DNA from: Acidobacteria bacterium UBA7540
GTDB taxonomy: Bacteria > Acidobacteriota > Terriglobia > UBA7540
Direction: 5' to 3'
NCBI GenBank assembly: GCA_002478145.1
Contig: DLMI01000141.1
Coordinates: 1 to 64,000 of the forward strand
Length of the DNA stretch: 64,000 bases
Part shown: in pieces, positions 24,983-34,250 of the stretch
How the letters are laid out: every line of letters begins with the position of its first letter
Numbering within the stretch: the first letter of the stretch is position 1
The notes under the pieces: generated by a model
Seen by the model: the letters and a program-made list of their open reading frames with translations, nothing else
What the model was told of the DNA's origin: nothing
Databases searched by the model: none
Translations under genes and position numbers: made by a program

Positions 24983-26470
24983 CTAAGGTAGCTGATGGAC
25001 CTGGCTTGCCACCTGAACATTGGCGGGCACAGTCCAACTCTCCACCCCAAAAGAGGTTGTGCTCTGCTCATTGAACAGCAATCCTTTGACGAGTAGGAAG
25101 TACGGGTCCGGATTGGTCAAGCTGTACGGAGTCAAGCTGTACAAATTCGAAATGCCTAAGAAGGCCGTCTGCTGGGCAGAAAGAACCGTAATCTGCGCGG
25201 GCTGGAATAGTGGCGAGCAGGGAAGCAGCGTGAACCCCCCGTCCACGCCATCGTTGGTGGCTACCGGTGTGCTTGGGTTTGTGGAAAGGTTCCCCAAAAT
25301 GGACTGGAGACCCAGGAATACCGACCGAGCGATGGCCGTCTGCGCCGTACCTGAGCCGCTGGGCAGGGTGCCGTGGACGACAACTCGCTGACCTGCGGCA
25401 AGGTTTGCAGTGCCAAAAGAAAAGGTGGCGAAGTCGGCAGCTTGGGCGGTGAGACCGAACCTTGTGGACGACGGAGCGATATTGAAGGTCAGAGTCGAGA
25501 AGAGTCCTACACGGCTGCTCACATCGGGGTTTTCTTCGCCGACAAATAGCGTGAACTGAGTGGCATTCCCCGTCTGTGGCGTCACTGAAGTGATCAACCC
25601 GGCAAATGCCGCTTCGCCACTGGCCTGATTTTCCTGATCCTCCGCCACCACGGTGTTTGCCACGATGTTCCCGTTCGAGTCAAGGAAGGCATCCATCTCC
25701 ACAAAGGTCCCGGCAGTTAGACCACTCAGCCCGGAGACCCCGTCGAACCGCGTCGAGCTCGTGACGTAGATCGTAAAGGTCGGAGTATTGGGGCGAGAGA
25801 TCGTGAAGCTCCCAACAAACGACGAATTCGTGGAGCTTGTGCTGACGCTTTGAACGAGACCGCTCAAGTCATCGAACTCAGCAAAACCGTTGCTTCCCGA
25901 GGCCGAGGCCAAATTTGCGCTGAAAGTCGGGGTCACCGTGAATTGATTGTTGGAACCGATGGAAACGGAATTCAGGAGGTTAAAGTCGAGTTGCAGGCCG
26001 ACCGTGCCGTTGCTCGCGATAGTAATTGCCGGGTTGAGATTGAGATTGATAGTCAGGGAAGTCATCGTCGGGGCTATCGTCTTGAGAGAGGGAGGGGTGG
26101 TAGAGGTATCCAGGTACGTCAACTGCGGATTGGAAAGTGTTATTCCCAGCGCGTTGTAAGTGTTGGGTGGGACGTTTGACACGCTGAACATGGTGGCGAA
26201 ATCCATTAGGGAGGCAAAATCCACCGTGACTGCCTGTCCACCGGGAAGGACCGAAACCGGGCTCGAAGCGGACTGCGGCGTCAACGTCAGGCCACTAATC
26301 GTGACCGCGAAGGAAATGACGCTGCTGCATTGGGGAGCGTCGCCACCGAAAACCGCTATCGTCCCCGGGGTGGCGACAATGTGCAGGGTTGCACCGCTGC
26401 CTCCGCACCCACTCTGGATGAGGATGCCTATCGCTGCTACCGATGCCATAGCCAGAATATATTTCCTCAC
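24983..26470 (-). CDS. DUF4382/DUF5666 lipoprotein
   Basis: A 495-residue predicted lipoprotein with a GTG start. The signal peptide ends in a lipobox-like IQSGC, so Cys22 would be acylated and the protein anchored in a membrane. Residues about 45-200 resemble DUF4382 (FAVTISGLTLTPQ, PPNTYNALGITLSNPQ, LQLDFNLLNSV). Two DUF5666-like beta modules follow (FTIYVTSSTRFDGVSG, then FNIAPSSTRFGLTAQ) with AGTFVEMDAFLDSNGNIVANTV between. The composition is Ser/Thr/Asn-rich, as in cell-surface proteins. Function is unknown; related proteins are abundant in Acidobacteriota. It appears to stand alone. GAAGG upstream is a plausible ribosome site. Confidence 0.82.
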   Translation of the reverse strand: MRKYILAMASVAAIGILIQSGCGGSGATLHIVATPGTIAVFGGDAPQCSSVISFAVTISGLTLTPQSASSPVSVLPGGQAVTVDFASLMDFATMFSVSNVPPNTYNALGITLSNPQLTYLDTSTTPPSLKTIAPTMTSLTINLNLNPAITIASNGTVGLQLDFNLLNSVSIGSNNQFTVTPTFSANLASASGSNGFAEFDDLSGLVQSVSTSSTNSSFVGSFTISRPNTPTFTIYVTSSTRFDGVSGLSGLTAGTFVEMDAFLDSNGNIVANTVVAEDQENQASGEAAFAGLITSVTPQTGNATQFTLFVGEENPDVSSRVGLFSTLTFNIAPSSTRFGLTAQAADFATFSFGTANLAAGQRVVVHGTLPSGSGTAQTAIARSVFLGLQSILGNLSTNPSTPVATNDGVDGGFTLLPCSPLFQPAQITVLSAQQTAFLGISNLYSLTPYSLTNPDPYFLLVKGLLFNEQSTTSFGVESWTVPANVQVASQVHQLP

Positions 26471-26718
26471 GGTAACTTACCTTCGACAAAGCGGGGCAGC
26501 CAAGCCCCGTGCCTCCCGGATCGTCGCGGTTCCACCGGCAATCATCCCAACTATGTTACTGAATAATAAGCCTTCTTTCCAGGTGAATCGCCGCTACAAC
26601 CCCCAACTGACCCGCTACCACTTGGCATCCAGCTTGATTTCTGTGCATCCCTCTGATATGTTGGTTCATCAGATATTAAGGGTGCCAGACTGAAATCAGG
26701 TTGCATAAGGAGTTTTAG

Positions 26719-27045
26719 ATGAGAATAGAGCTCACTCCCAAGGCCGTTACGAAGGTAAAGGAAATCATGGCCCAACAGAATCCCGCCCCTGCCGGTTTGC
26801 GCGTTGCGGTAGTGGGCGGCGGATGTTCTGGATTCTCCTACCAGATGAATTTCGAGAACCAGACCAACGGGGTTGATAAGGTTTACGAATTCGACGGCCT
26901 GAAGGTGTTTGTTGACCAGGCATCATTGATGTACATCAACGGCACCAAGATCGACTACATCGAGACCTTGGAGGGCGCCGGTTTTAAGTTCGACAACCCG
27001 AATGTGAAAACCACCTGCGGCTGCGGAAGTTCTTTCAGCGCCTAG
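26719..27045 (+). CDS. A-type Fe-S cluster carrier (HesB/IscA/ErpA family)
   Basis: A 108-residue carrier that passes iron-sulfur clusters to apoproteins. The three conserved cysteines are Cys36 in GGGCSGF and Cys100 and Cys102 in TTCGCGSSF. Length and the NPNVKTTCGCG end match the family. A strong AAGGAG ribosome site precedes the start. No isc or suf genes are adjacent, so it resembles a stand-alone ErpA or IscA. It may serve nearby Fe-S enzymes such as the radical SAM protein at 20.8 kb, but this is speculation. Confidence 0.93.
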   Translation: MRIELTPKAVTKVKEIMAQQNPAPAGLRVAVVGGGCSGFSYQMNFENQTNGVDKVYEFDGLKVFVDQASLMYINGTKIDYIETLEGAGFKFDNPNVKTTCGCGSSFSA

Positions 27046-27050
27046 ACTCC

Positions 27051-27344
27051 CCATTTGCGATTGGTGATTTGCGATTTGCGATTGACAAAGTGGCGTAACG
27101 GCTTCGTCCGTTGTCATTCACGAATCACAAAAGCCAACCATTTGCCATTGCTGATTTCCGATTGCGATTGACAAAGTGGCGTGGCAGCTTGCGTCGTAAT
27201 CTGCGAATCGCAAATCGGCAATCTGCCTCCATCACAAATCACAAATCGAACCATTTGCGATTGCTGATTTCCGATATCCGATTAACAAAGTGGTGGTGGC
27301 GGCTTTCTCCGTTGTCAATCACAAATCGCAAATCGCAAATCGAA
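27051..27344. repeat. Three tandem palindromic units of about 90-110 bp
   Basis: Units start near 27051, 27137 and 27250. Each begins CCATTTGC(G/C)ATTG, continues with a (C)GATT(G/A)ACAAAGTGG block, and ends with runs of ATCGCAAATC-like text complementary to the GATTTGCGATT at the start. They therefore form hairpins. No gene is seen between the Fe-S carrier and nadE in this 345-bp spacer. Confidence 0.75.
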
Positions 27345-27390
27345 CCGCCTTGCTGCCTCCAACACCCATGAAGTAAACTAATAGCGAGCC

Positions 27391-29031
27391 ATGAAAATTG
27401 CCCTCGCACAAATCAATACCACGGTTGGCGACTTTGGCGGCAACATCGACCGTATCGTGAAGTATGCCGGCCGCGCCCAGGAGCGCGGGGCAGACCTGGT
27501 GGTCTTTCCGGAGTTGGCGCTTTGCGGATACCCGCCTCGAGATCTGGTTGAAAGGCCGGGCTTCATACGGAAGTCCGAGACCGAACTGGTACGTTTGGCG
27601 GGGTTGCTTCCCCCCGTCCCGGCGCTTGTGGGCTACGTGCGTCGCTCCCACGCTGTGCAAGGCAAAGCTGTGGCGGACGCAGCAGCTTTAATTAAGGACG
27701 GCAAGGTGGTGCTCGATTACACGAAGATCCTGCTGCCCTTTTACGATGTATTTGACGAGTCGCGTTATTTCGAACCCGGCCAATCCATCGGGCTCCATGA
27801 GTTCAATGGTTTCAAGCTCGGCATTACCATCTGCGAAGACGTCTGGAACGACAAGCATTTCTGGAAGAAACAACTCTACCGCCGAGATCCTGTTGATGAG
27901 TGCGTTCGCGCCGGGGCCAACTTGCTGCTGAATATTGCCTCTTCGCCGTACAGTACGGAGAAAATCCAATTGCGTCATGACATGCTGAAAGCCATCGCGG
28001 ATACCCGCCACATTCCGGTGGTCTACGTCAATCATGTGGGGGGAAACGACCAACTGGTTTTCGACGGCTCCAGCATGGCTTTTAATGCCCGGGGAGAACT
28101 CTGCGCGCGCGCCCGCTCCTTCGAGGAAGACCTGGTGATTTTCGACACCTCGGATGGTCAGCTCGAAATCCACCCCGCTCCAGCTTCCGAAACCGAGGCG
28201 GTCTATCAAGCCCTCAAGCTGGGCGTGCATGACTACGTGGTGAAGTGCGGGTTCCAAAAAGTGATCGTCGGCCTGAGCGGCGGCATCGACTCCTCACTCG
28301 TCGCCACTCTGGCGGCGGACGCGCTGGGCCCCCAGAACGTCACCGGGGTGGGCATGCCCGGTCCCTATTCCTCTCCGGGAAGCATCCGGGATGCCGAAGC
28401 GCTGGCCCGCAATCTGGGCATCGACTTCCGGATTATCCCCATCACCCCCATCTTCGAAAGTTATCTCACCGCGCTCGACCCGGCCTTTGAAGGTAAACCA
28501 CGCGACGTGACGGAAGAGAATATCCAGGCGCGAGTGCGCGGCAATATTCTCATGGCCCTGTCCAATAAGTTTGGCTCACTTGTCCTCAGCACCGGCAACA
28601 AATCCGAGCTGGCCGCCGGCTACTGCACTCTCTACGGCGACATGGCCGGGGGCCTGGCCGCCATCGCCGACGTCCCCAAGATCATGGTTTACGACTTGGC
28701 GCGTTACGTGAACCGCGCCGGGGAACGCATCCCGCAAAAGTGTCTTGAAAAGCCCCCTTCGGCCGAGTTGCGTCCCAATCAGACTGACCAGGACTCTCTC
28801 CCCCCTTATGAAGTCCTGGACGCCATCCTGAAGGACTACATCGAGGAGGCCCTGTCCTCCCAGGAGATTGCGGAAAAGCATCATTTCGACATCTGCTTGG
28901 TAAGGGACGCGATCCGCAAGGTCGATGGCGCCGAATACAAGCGGCAGCAGGCCCCTCCCACACTCAAAGTAACCGCCAAGGCTTTTGGGATGGGGCGGCG
29001 TTATCCCATCGCACAGAAGTACACCGAGTGA
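27391..29031 (+). CDS. nadE: Glutamine-dependent NAD+ synthetase
   Basis: This enzyme performs the last step of NAD synthesis, amidating nicotinate adenine dinucleotide with ammonia released from glutamine. The N-terminal nitrilase-like glutaminase (1-265) has its Glu41-Lys112-Cys148 triad (VVFPELALCGYPP, DYTKILLP, ITICEDVW). The C-terminal synthetase domain has the ATP-binding SGGIDSS at 296-302, STGNKSELAAGYCTLYGDMAGG and KPPSAELRPNQTDQDSLPPYE. The 546-residue length is standard. With nadB at 56.6 kb, the window holds the first and last steps of de novo NAD synthesis, though not together. It stands alone, preceded by tandem repeats. Confidence 0.96.
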   Translation: MKIALAQINTTVGDFGGNIDRIVKYAGRAQERGADLVVFPELALCGYPPRDLVERPGFIRKSETELVRLAGLLPPVPALVGYVRRSHAVQGKAVADAAALIKDGKVVLDYTKILLPFYDVFDESRYFEPGQSIGLHEFNGFKLGITICEDVWNDKHFWKKQLYRRDPVDECVRAGANLLLNIASSPYSTEKIQLRHDMLKAIADTRHIPVVYVNHVGGNDQLVFDGSSMAFNARGELCARARSFEEDLVIFDTSDGQLEIHPAPASETEAVYQALKLGVHDYVVKCGFQKVIVGLSGGIDSSLVATLAADALGPQNVTGVGMPGPYSSPGSIRDAEALARNLGIDFRIIPITPIFESYLTALDPAFEGKPRDVTEENIQARVRGNILMALSNKFGSLVLSTGNKSELAAGYCTLYGDMAGGLAAIADVPKIMVYDLARYVNRAGERIPQKCLEKPPSAELRPNQTDQDSLPPYEVLDAILKDYIEEALSSQEIAEKHHFDICLVRDAIRKVDGAEYKRQQAPPTLKVTAKAFGMGRRYPIAQKYTE

Positions 29032-29268
29032 ACTTCGGAATTGAATCATTGATTCACTGGGTCATTGATTCATTGGAGGAATCGTAGCCCAGGTCCCGCC
29101 CTGCGAGGCTGCGGCTCCGCAGTGGGAAGGGGCAGTCTTCGCTTACTCGAACCCAGGAGGGGATTCCCGCGAGTTGCACGCAAGGCCTCGATTTCGCATC
29201 ATCACATTGTGCGGCTCAATGATAAAATCAGAACTTTGCAGTGAAAACCTTTTGAGGTTTGGAACAGG

Positions 29269-30669
29269 TTGCTGAGAACCTTCCATCAAGCCCCCAGGGC
29301 GCGCGCGGTCATCCTCGCGGTCGTTCTTTTCCTTCTTACGGGGATTTGCCGTGAGGCGGAAGCCGTCACCCTCCCTCGAACGACGATCCGAGCGCTGACC
29401 CTTCCCAACGGTCTCCAGGCCTGCCTTGTGGAGGACCACCAGGCGCCCGTGGTCAACGTTCAAGTCTGGTACCACGTGGGCTCCAAGAACGAGGCCCCGG
29501 GAAGGACCGGTTTTGCCCACCTGTTCGAACACCTGATGTTTGAGGGGACCACGAACATCGACCCCGACCAATTCTCCGACTATGTCATTCGGTCTGGTGG
29601 CGTCGATAATGCTTACACGACCGAGGACTCCACCGTCTTCTGGGAAACGACACCCAGTTCCCAACTTCCCGTGGTCCTGTGGCTGGAGGCTGACCGGATG
29701 CGCCACCTGGACATCACGGAAACTGTTTTCAACAACGAAAGGGAAGTGGTGGAAGAGGAAAGGCGCTTAAAGTTTGATAATCCGCCTTACGGGACGGTAG
29801 TGGAGACTTTGTATCAACATGCCTACAGCGTGCATCCGTACCAGCACATGACGATTGGCAGCCTGCATGACCTGGACAATGCCAGGCTGGAGGACATTCG
29901 CGACTTCTACGACACCTACTACGTGCCCGACAACGCCACTGTGGTCATCGTCGGCGACATGGACCCGCAGGAGACGGAATCCATGATCCGGAAATACTTC
30001 GGCCCTCTTGAACGCGGAGCGCGCCTTCCTACAAACCACATCCAGCAGGAGCCGCCCCAAACTGCGGAGCGGGTTGTGAAACTCTCTCTGGACGTGGCGC
30101 TTCCGGCCTTCGTGGAAGGCTACCATATGCCGGCGGATGGTACCCCGGACGCTTACCCGCTCCGGCTGGCAGCCAACATCCTCTCGGAAGGTGAAAGTTC
30201 GCGCATCTATCGGCGGCTGGTTTATGACAAACAGATTGCCCTGGAGGCGCAGAGCACCGGCAACTTCACGGAAGACCCCAATCTCTTCTTTGTATTTGCC
30301 GTCATGAACCAGGGCCACGCGCCAGCCGAGGGGGAGGCTGAAGTCGAGGCGGAGCTGAGCCGGCTGAAAACTCAAACGGTCAGCAATGACGAACTACAGA
30401 AAGCCAAGAACCAAACCCTTCGCGATTTCATCTTGAGCCGGCAGACGGTCCAAACGCGAGGGGAGGAACTGGGCTATGCGGCAGTCATTTTAAAGGATGC
30501 AAACCTGGTCAATACGGAGCCCGCCCGATTCCTGGCTGTCACGCCGGCGGATATCCAGCGCGTGGCGCAGAAGTATTTCGTGGCGCAGAATTTGACGCTG
30601 GTGGAAGTGTACACAAAGAGTGCGGCGGGCGATAAGCAAGTAAGCGAGCAAGGAGCGGGTGGCCAATGA
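29269..30669 (+). CDS. M16 family zinc metallopeptidase, catalytic subunit
   Basis: A 466-residue exported peptidase (TTG start) with a signal peptide (about 1-32). The inverted zinc motif HxxEH is intact (His84, Glu87, His88 in HLFEHLMFEGT), and the third ligand lies in the EEE around 162-164. A second M16 domain follows (SEGESSRIYRRLVYDKQIAL). Its stop overlaps the start of the next gene by 4 bp. The two proteins together should form an M16B heterodimer in which this subunit supplies zinc and the next supplies the substrate-binding Arg/Tyr. It likely degrades peptides in the periplasm. The start codon is uncertain because no strong ribosome site is seen. Confidence 0.9.
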   Translation: MLRTFHQAPRARAVILAVVLFLLTGICREAEAVTLPRTTIRALTLPNGLQACLVEDHQAPVVNVQVWYHVGSKNEAPGRTGFAHLFEHLMFEGTTNIDPDQFSDYVIRSGGVDNAYTTEDSTVFWETTPSSQLPVVLWLEADRMRHLDITETVFNNEREVVEEERRLKFDNPPYGTVVETLYQHAYSVHPYQHMTIGSLHDLDNARLEDIRDFYDTYYVPDNATVVIVGDMDPQETESMIRKYFGPLERGARLPTNHIQQEPPQTAERVVKLSLDVALPAFVEGYHMPADGTPDAYPLRLAANILSEGESSRIYRRLVYDKQIALEAQSTGNFTEDPNLFFVFAVMNQGHAPAEGEAEVEAELSRLKTQTVSNDELQKAKNQTLRDFILSRQTVQTRGEELGYAAVILKDANLVNTEPARFLAVTPADIQRVAQKYFVAQNLTLVEVYTKSAAGDKQVSEQGAGGQ

Positions 30670-32309
30670 GCTCACAAAGGGACCAAGGAAGGGCCATTCC
30701 CGAGCAGATGTCATTCCGAGCGCAGCGAGGAATCTGGCCCTGCGCTGAAGTTGATCGGTGCTCAAAGCGGACCCGGGGGGGAGGTGGGGCAAAGAATCAG
30801 AGCGAGATTCCTCGCTGCGCTCGGAATGACATTAAAGCGGCAGCAAGCTGCCGCACTCCAAAGAGCTGCGTGTTCTGTCTGGCGGCTCTGCTTTTTGCTG
30901 CCCTCGCATTGGCTCGTGACTTCCCGCCGGAGGCGTTGCCTCCCAAGCCCCTGGTGCTTCCCGCGCCTGCGCTACGCGTTCTTCCCAATGGTTTGAAAGT
31001 GGTCGCCATCGAGCGGCACTTGCTTCCACTCTTGACGTTGAGGCTGGTGGTAAAGTCGGGAGCAGAATCGGATCCGGTGACCTTGCCTGGAACAGCGCAA
31101 CTGGTGAGCGCCTTGCTGGCGGAGGGAACTTCAACACGCAGCGCGAGCCAGATCTCCGAGGCTATTGACTCGAGCGGAGGATTAGTTGATGCGGGGGCCG
31201 ATTGGGATGAATCCTATGTAAGCCTGAGCGTCCTCAATGACCATGAGGAGCTGGCTTTCGATCTTCTCTCGGACATGGTGATACATCCCACCTTCATGCC
31301 CGCGGAAGTCGAGCGGAAGCGCAAGCAGACCCTTTCGGCCCTCGAGGTTGTTCGCGACGATCCTGACTACGTTGCCGATGCGGTCTTGAGGCGCCTCGCC
31401 TTTCTCGGGACCTCCTACGGCCACCCCGAGGACGGAACCATTCCCTCGGTGCGTCGAATGACTCCGGAAGACCTCCGCGCCTTCTATAACAACTATTATC
31501 AACCCTCGAATGCAGTTCTCGCCATTGTGGGAGATATCGAGACAGGCGAAGCTTTTGAACGCGCGGAAAAGCGCTTTGGCGCATGGACGAACCGGGCGAC
31601 GCCCCTCATTCCTGCTGCGTCTCCGGCAGTGGGATCACATAGGATTGTCGCCATCGACAAGCCGGATGCGGTTCAGACGGAAATCCGTATTGGCAACCTT
31701 GGGGTGCCAAGGCAGAGCCCCGATTATTTGGCGCTGAGCGTCGCCGATCAAATTCTGGGCGGACCCTCCGAAAACCGGCTTTTCAAGGCCCTCCGCAGCC
31801 ATGAGGGTCTGACGTATGGGGCTTCCAGTGAGCTTCTCTCCTATCAGAGTGCTGGGGTGTGGCTTGCCAAGACCTTTACCCGCACACCCGAGACCATGAA
31901 GAGCGTCCATCTGGCTCTCGAACAAATTAAGCGGATGCACGATCACCCCATCACCCCCCAGGAACTTGAAACAGCTCAGGGGTACTTGATTGGCCATCTC
32001 GCGTTGGATTTTGAAACCTCGGAAGATGTCGCCAGCCAGACATTGGAACTGCTGGTGTATAATCTGCCGCTCGACTATTGGAACCGGTTCCCTGAGAAGA
32101 TCCGGGCCCTCACCGCTGAGGAGGTTTGGAACGCCGCTCGCCAGCGGCTTGCTCCCGACAACAATATTATTGTGTTGGTAGGGAATCTCTCCGGCTTCGA
32201 GAAGGACTTGAAGAAACTCGGCCCCGTGCAGTTTATCCCCCTGGCCGAAGTGGACTTCGGTTCTGAGGAGCTTGTCCCCAGCGGCGGGAGAGCACAAGAG
32301 CGAAAATAG
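30666..32309 (+). CDS. M16 family peptidase, non-catalytic subunit
   Basis: The partner of the preceding M16 peptidase. The zinc motif is absent: the equivalent stretch reads TAQLVSALLAEGT. The C-terminal half keeps the Arg/Tyr pair (LFKALRSHEGLTYGASS) that contacts substrate in M16B heterodimers. The ATG at 30666 overlaps the upstream stop, but residues about 15-56 from that start are encoded by a copy of the palindromic repeat family (MSFRAQRGI and IPRCARND are its translated arms). A GTG at 30870 would instead give a clean signal peptide (FCLAALLFAALALA). I therefore think the repeat inserted between start region and signal peptide, and the functional start is uncertain. Confidence 0.85.
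   Translation: MSSQRDQGRAIPEQMSFRAQRGIWPCAEVDRCSKRTRGGGGAKNQSEIPRCARNDIKAAASCRTPKSCVFCLAALLFAALALARDFPPEALPPKPLVLPAPALRVLPNGLKVVAIERHLLPLLTLRLVVKSGAESDPVTLPGTAQLVSALLAEGTSTRSASQISEAIDSSGGLVDAGADWDESYVSLSVLNDHEELAFDLLSDMVIHPTFMPAEVERKRKQTLSALEVVRDDPDYVADAVLRRLAFLGTSYGHPEDGTIPSVRRMTPEDLRAFYNNYYQPSNAVLAIVGDIETGEAFERAEKRFGAWTNRATPLIPAASPAVGSHRIVAIDKPDAVQTEIRIGNLGVPRQSPDYLALSVADQILGGPSENRLFKALRSHEGLTYGASSELLSYQSAGVWLAKTFTRTPETMKSVHLALEQIKRMHDHPITPQELETAQGYLIGHLALDFETSEDVASQTLELLVYNLPLDYWNRFPEKIRALTAEEVWNAARQRLAPDNNIIVLVGNLSGFEKDLKKLGPVQFIPLAEVDFGSEELVPSGGRAQERK
30709..30831. repeat. Palindromic repeat family copy 2, inside the 5' end of an M16 gene
   Basis: TGTCATTCCGAGCGCAGCGA opens the copy and its complement closes it (CTCGGAATGACA at 30831), with GGAATCTGGC and GCGAGATTCC internal arms. 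It preserves the reading frame from the coupled ATG at 30666. Confidence 0.85.
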
Positions 32310-32319
32310 GCAGGAAGTG

Positions 32320-33297
32320 ATGAAAAGAGCAGCCCTTCTCCTTATCGTTTTGATCGCCATGTCTGCTGCGGCTGAGGCCGCCATCCTGCTTCAGGTTCAT
32401 CCTGACCCCACGCGGCTGGCGGCCATACTGTTGAGTCTTTCCCTCACCCTGTGCGCGTTCGTGGGATTGAGCCAGGCGAGCCTCGTCCGCTACCTGCGCC
32501 AGCGGGCGGCGGAATCGGTTTGGGCAGCCACCGGCTTGCCTTTGTTCTTGCTGATCCCGTACCTCGTTTACGCCTTTGGAACGGGCTCGTTCTCGTTCCT
32601 GGGGGCCGGCAAATTACTGGCCTACATCGTAGTGCCCACCTTGTTGCTGCTGCCCGACCGCCTGCATCGCCCCCCACACCTCGGGTGGCGGGATGTCGTG
32701 GCCATGGTGGCGCTGGGGCTTCCGGTCGCCGCAAACTGGTTAAGGGGAATTTGGACCTGGCCGTTCGACCTTTACATCTTCCGCCCACTCTTTTGTGTGT
32801 GCGTAGGGATGTACGCCTTCGCGGTCGTCCGCAACCTTGAAGGCGTGGGGTACCGGCTGTTATGGAGGAAGCAGGACGTGGTGGACGGTTTCGCCAATTT
32901 CCTCGCTTTTTCTCTCTTCGGAATTCCGCTGGGGATGGCGCTGCGTTTTATTCACCCCCACTTTTCCAGCGCCTCCTTCGGGCAGTTGCCTCTCCAGTTC
33001 TTTGGTATGTACCTCACGATTGCCATCCCGGAGGAGCTGCTTTTCCGGGGAATCCTCCAGAACCTCTTGTGCCGGAGCATCCGGCGAGGGCCCACGGGCG
33101 TATACGGCCTGGTGATTGCCGCGGTCGTATTCGGGGCGTCACATCTCCAGCACGCTCCGGTTCCCAACTGGAGATACGCGATTATGGCTACGCTGGCAGG
33201 GGTGTTCTACGGATACACGTTTCGGAACCGCCAAAGAATTTCCGCCTCCGCCTTGACCCACGCACTCGTCGATACGACCTGGCATTTCTGGTTTTGA
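32320..33297 (+). CDS. CPBP-family intramembrane metalloprotease
   Basis: A 325-residue multi-pass membrane protein of the CAAX-protease/bacteriocin-processing (CPBP) family. About eight hydrophobic segments are visible. The active-site motifs lie in the C-terminal half: EELLFRGILQNLL (EExxxR, near residue 240), FGASHLQHA (FxxxH) and a final HALVDTTWHFW. The start at 32320 gives a hydrophobic N-terminus right after the charged MKR. It is 10 bp downstream of the M16 pair and probably co-transcribed, suggesting a shared proteolytic or envelope-maintenance role. Substrates are unknown. Confidence 0.85.
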   Translation: MKRAALLLIVLIAMSAAAEAAILLQVHPDPTRLAAILLSLSLTLCAFVGLSQASLVRYLRQRAAESVWAATGLPLFLLIPYLVYAFGTGSFSFLGAGKLLAYIVVPTLLLLPDRLHRPPHLGWRDVVAMVALGLPVAANWLRGIWTWPFDLYIFRPLFCVCVGMYAFAVVRNLEGVGYRLLWRKQDVVDGFANFLAFSLFGIPLGMALRFIHPHFSSASFGQLPLQFFGMYLTIAIPEELLFRGILQNLLCRSIRRGPTGVYGLVIAAVVFGASHLQHAPVPNWRYAIMATLAGVFYGYTFRNRQRISASALTHALVDTTWHFWF

Positions 33298-33502
33298 AGA
33301 GCAGTCAAGAGTCGACAGTCGAGAGTCGAGAGTACGTAACCTGTCGACCGTGAACTCTTCCGCACGCCACAGACTACGGTCGAGGGAGCAGTAATTGACA
33401 GAGCTCCGAGCGTAATGGGAGTTGCCCTATGCTAGGTTTCCCAAAGACCAAATTGTTGTTAACTGTCGACTCTCGACTGTCGACTCTTGACTGTTCTTCT
33501 AG
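33296..33502. repeat. About 200-bp unit bounded by 30-bp inverted repeats
   Basis: The left arm (33300-33330) reads CAGTCAAGAGTCGACAGTCG and onward. The right arm (33468-33498) is its near-perfect reverse complement (CGACTGTCGACTCTTGACTG). The arms contain short internal repeats of GAGTCGA. The 275-bp gap between the CPBP gene and the next gene is mostly this unit. It resembles a MITE or a long terminator-like hairpin. Confidence 0.7.
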
Positions 33503-33572
33503 ACGGAAAAGCCGGGGCCGCAGTAAAATGGCTAGGCAGCCCATTCAATGAGATTGGATAAGGAGCAAATAG

Positions 33573-33968
33573 ATGAAGATGAGGCAGATGGTTTCAATCG
33601 TTCTGTGTCTGGCGGTCGTTGCACTAGGAGCTACCTTACACGCCGGTGAGAAAAAACCTAAACCCGGCCCGCTTACCGGGACATGGGAGTGCACGGCGCA
33701 CGGGGGCGCTCAAGGCGACATGCCATTCACTCTGTACCTCGAACAGACCAAGGATACGCTGACGGGATCAGTTTCGTCGCCTATGGGCGGGACTCAGATA
33801 AGCGCGGGAACTATTAAGAAAACTGATCTTGAAATCCACATCGACACGCCACAAGGCAACTACCAGCTAACGGGACACCTTAAGAAGGGGGAGCTTTCCG
33901 GCAAGTGGTCCAGTGATACGGAGAGCGGCGCCTGGGAGGGCAAGAAACAGGCCTCAGGTGGCAAGTAG
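33573..33968 (+). CDS. Exported small beta-rich hypothetical protein
   Basis: A 131-residue protein with a signal peptide (cleavage near ATLHAG, residue 24). The mature part begins KPGPLTGTWECTAHGG and alternates short strands and turns: MPFTLYLEQTKDTLTGSVSSPMGG, TDLEIHIDTPQGNYQLTGHLKKGELSGKW. This pattern of repeated G-T-W and L-x-G motifs suggests a lipocalin-like or avidin-like small barrel. A TAAGGAG ribosome site precedes the start. It is a lone gene. No ligand-binding residues can be assigned, so function is unknown. Confidence 0.75.
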   Translation: MKMRQMVSIVLCLAVVALGATLHAGEKKPKPGPLTGTWECTAHGGAQGDMPFTLYLEQTKDTLTGSVSSPMGGTQISAGTIKKTDLEIHIDTPQGNYQLTGHLKKGELSGKWSSDTESGAWEGKKQASGGK

Positions 33969-34250
33969 CGCCTCCATACCCCTGATGATCACCTCAATCC
34001 GCCCCTAACGCAGAGTCGTTCTGGAGGTCTGGGGGTTTAACCGGGCTTGGACGAACCGCGGACCTGCATTCAGGTCTGCATGGTTCGAGTCCCGCGGGCG
34101 CCCGCTGCGGCGGCTAGCCCCGTTTCATCAACGGCCCAGCGACCACGCACACGATGTTGCGCTCGTGGACTTTCCGTAACCTGAGGACTTAATCTCAGGT
34201 TGCAGCGAAATCGCTGGGGGCAAGTACGACGCCGGGTGCGGAGTGTTTTC

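Noticed and set aside
34020..34125. tRNA-like text with GGTTCGAGTCCC before proB
   Set aside because: The apparent T-arm does not pair at its stem (GCATGG against CCCGCG) and no matching acceptor 5' strand or anticodon arm could be found, so it is not a tRNA.
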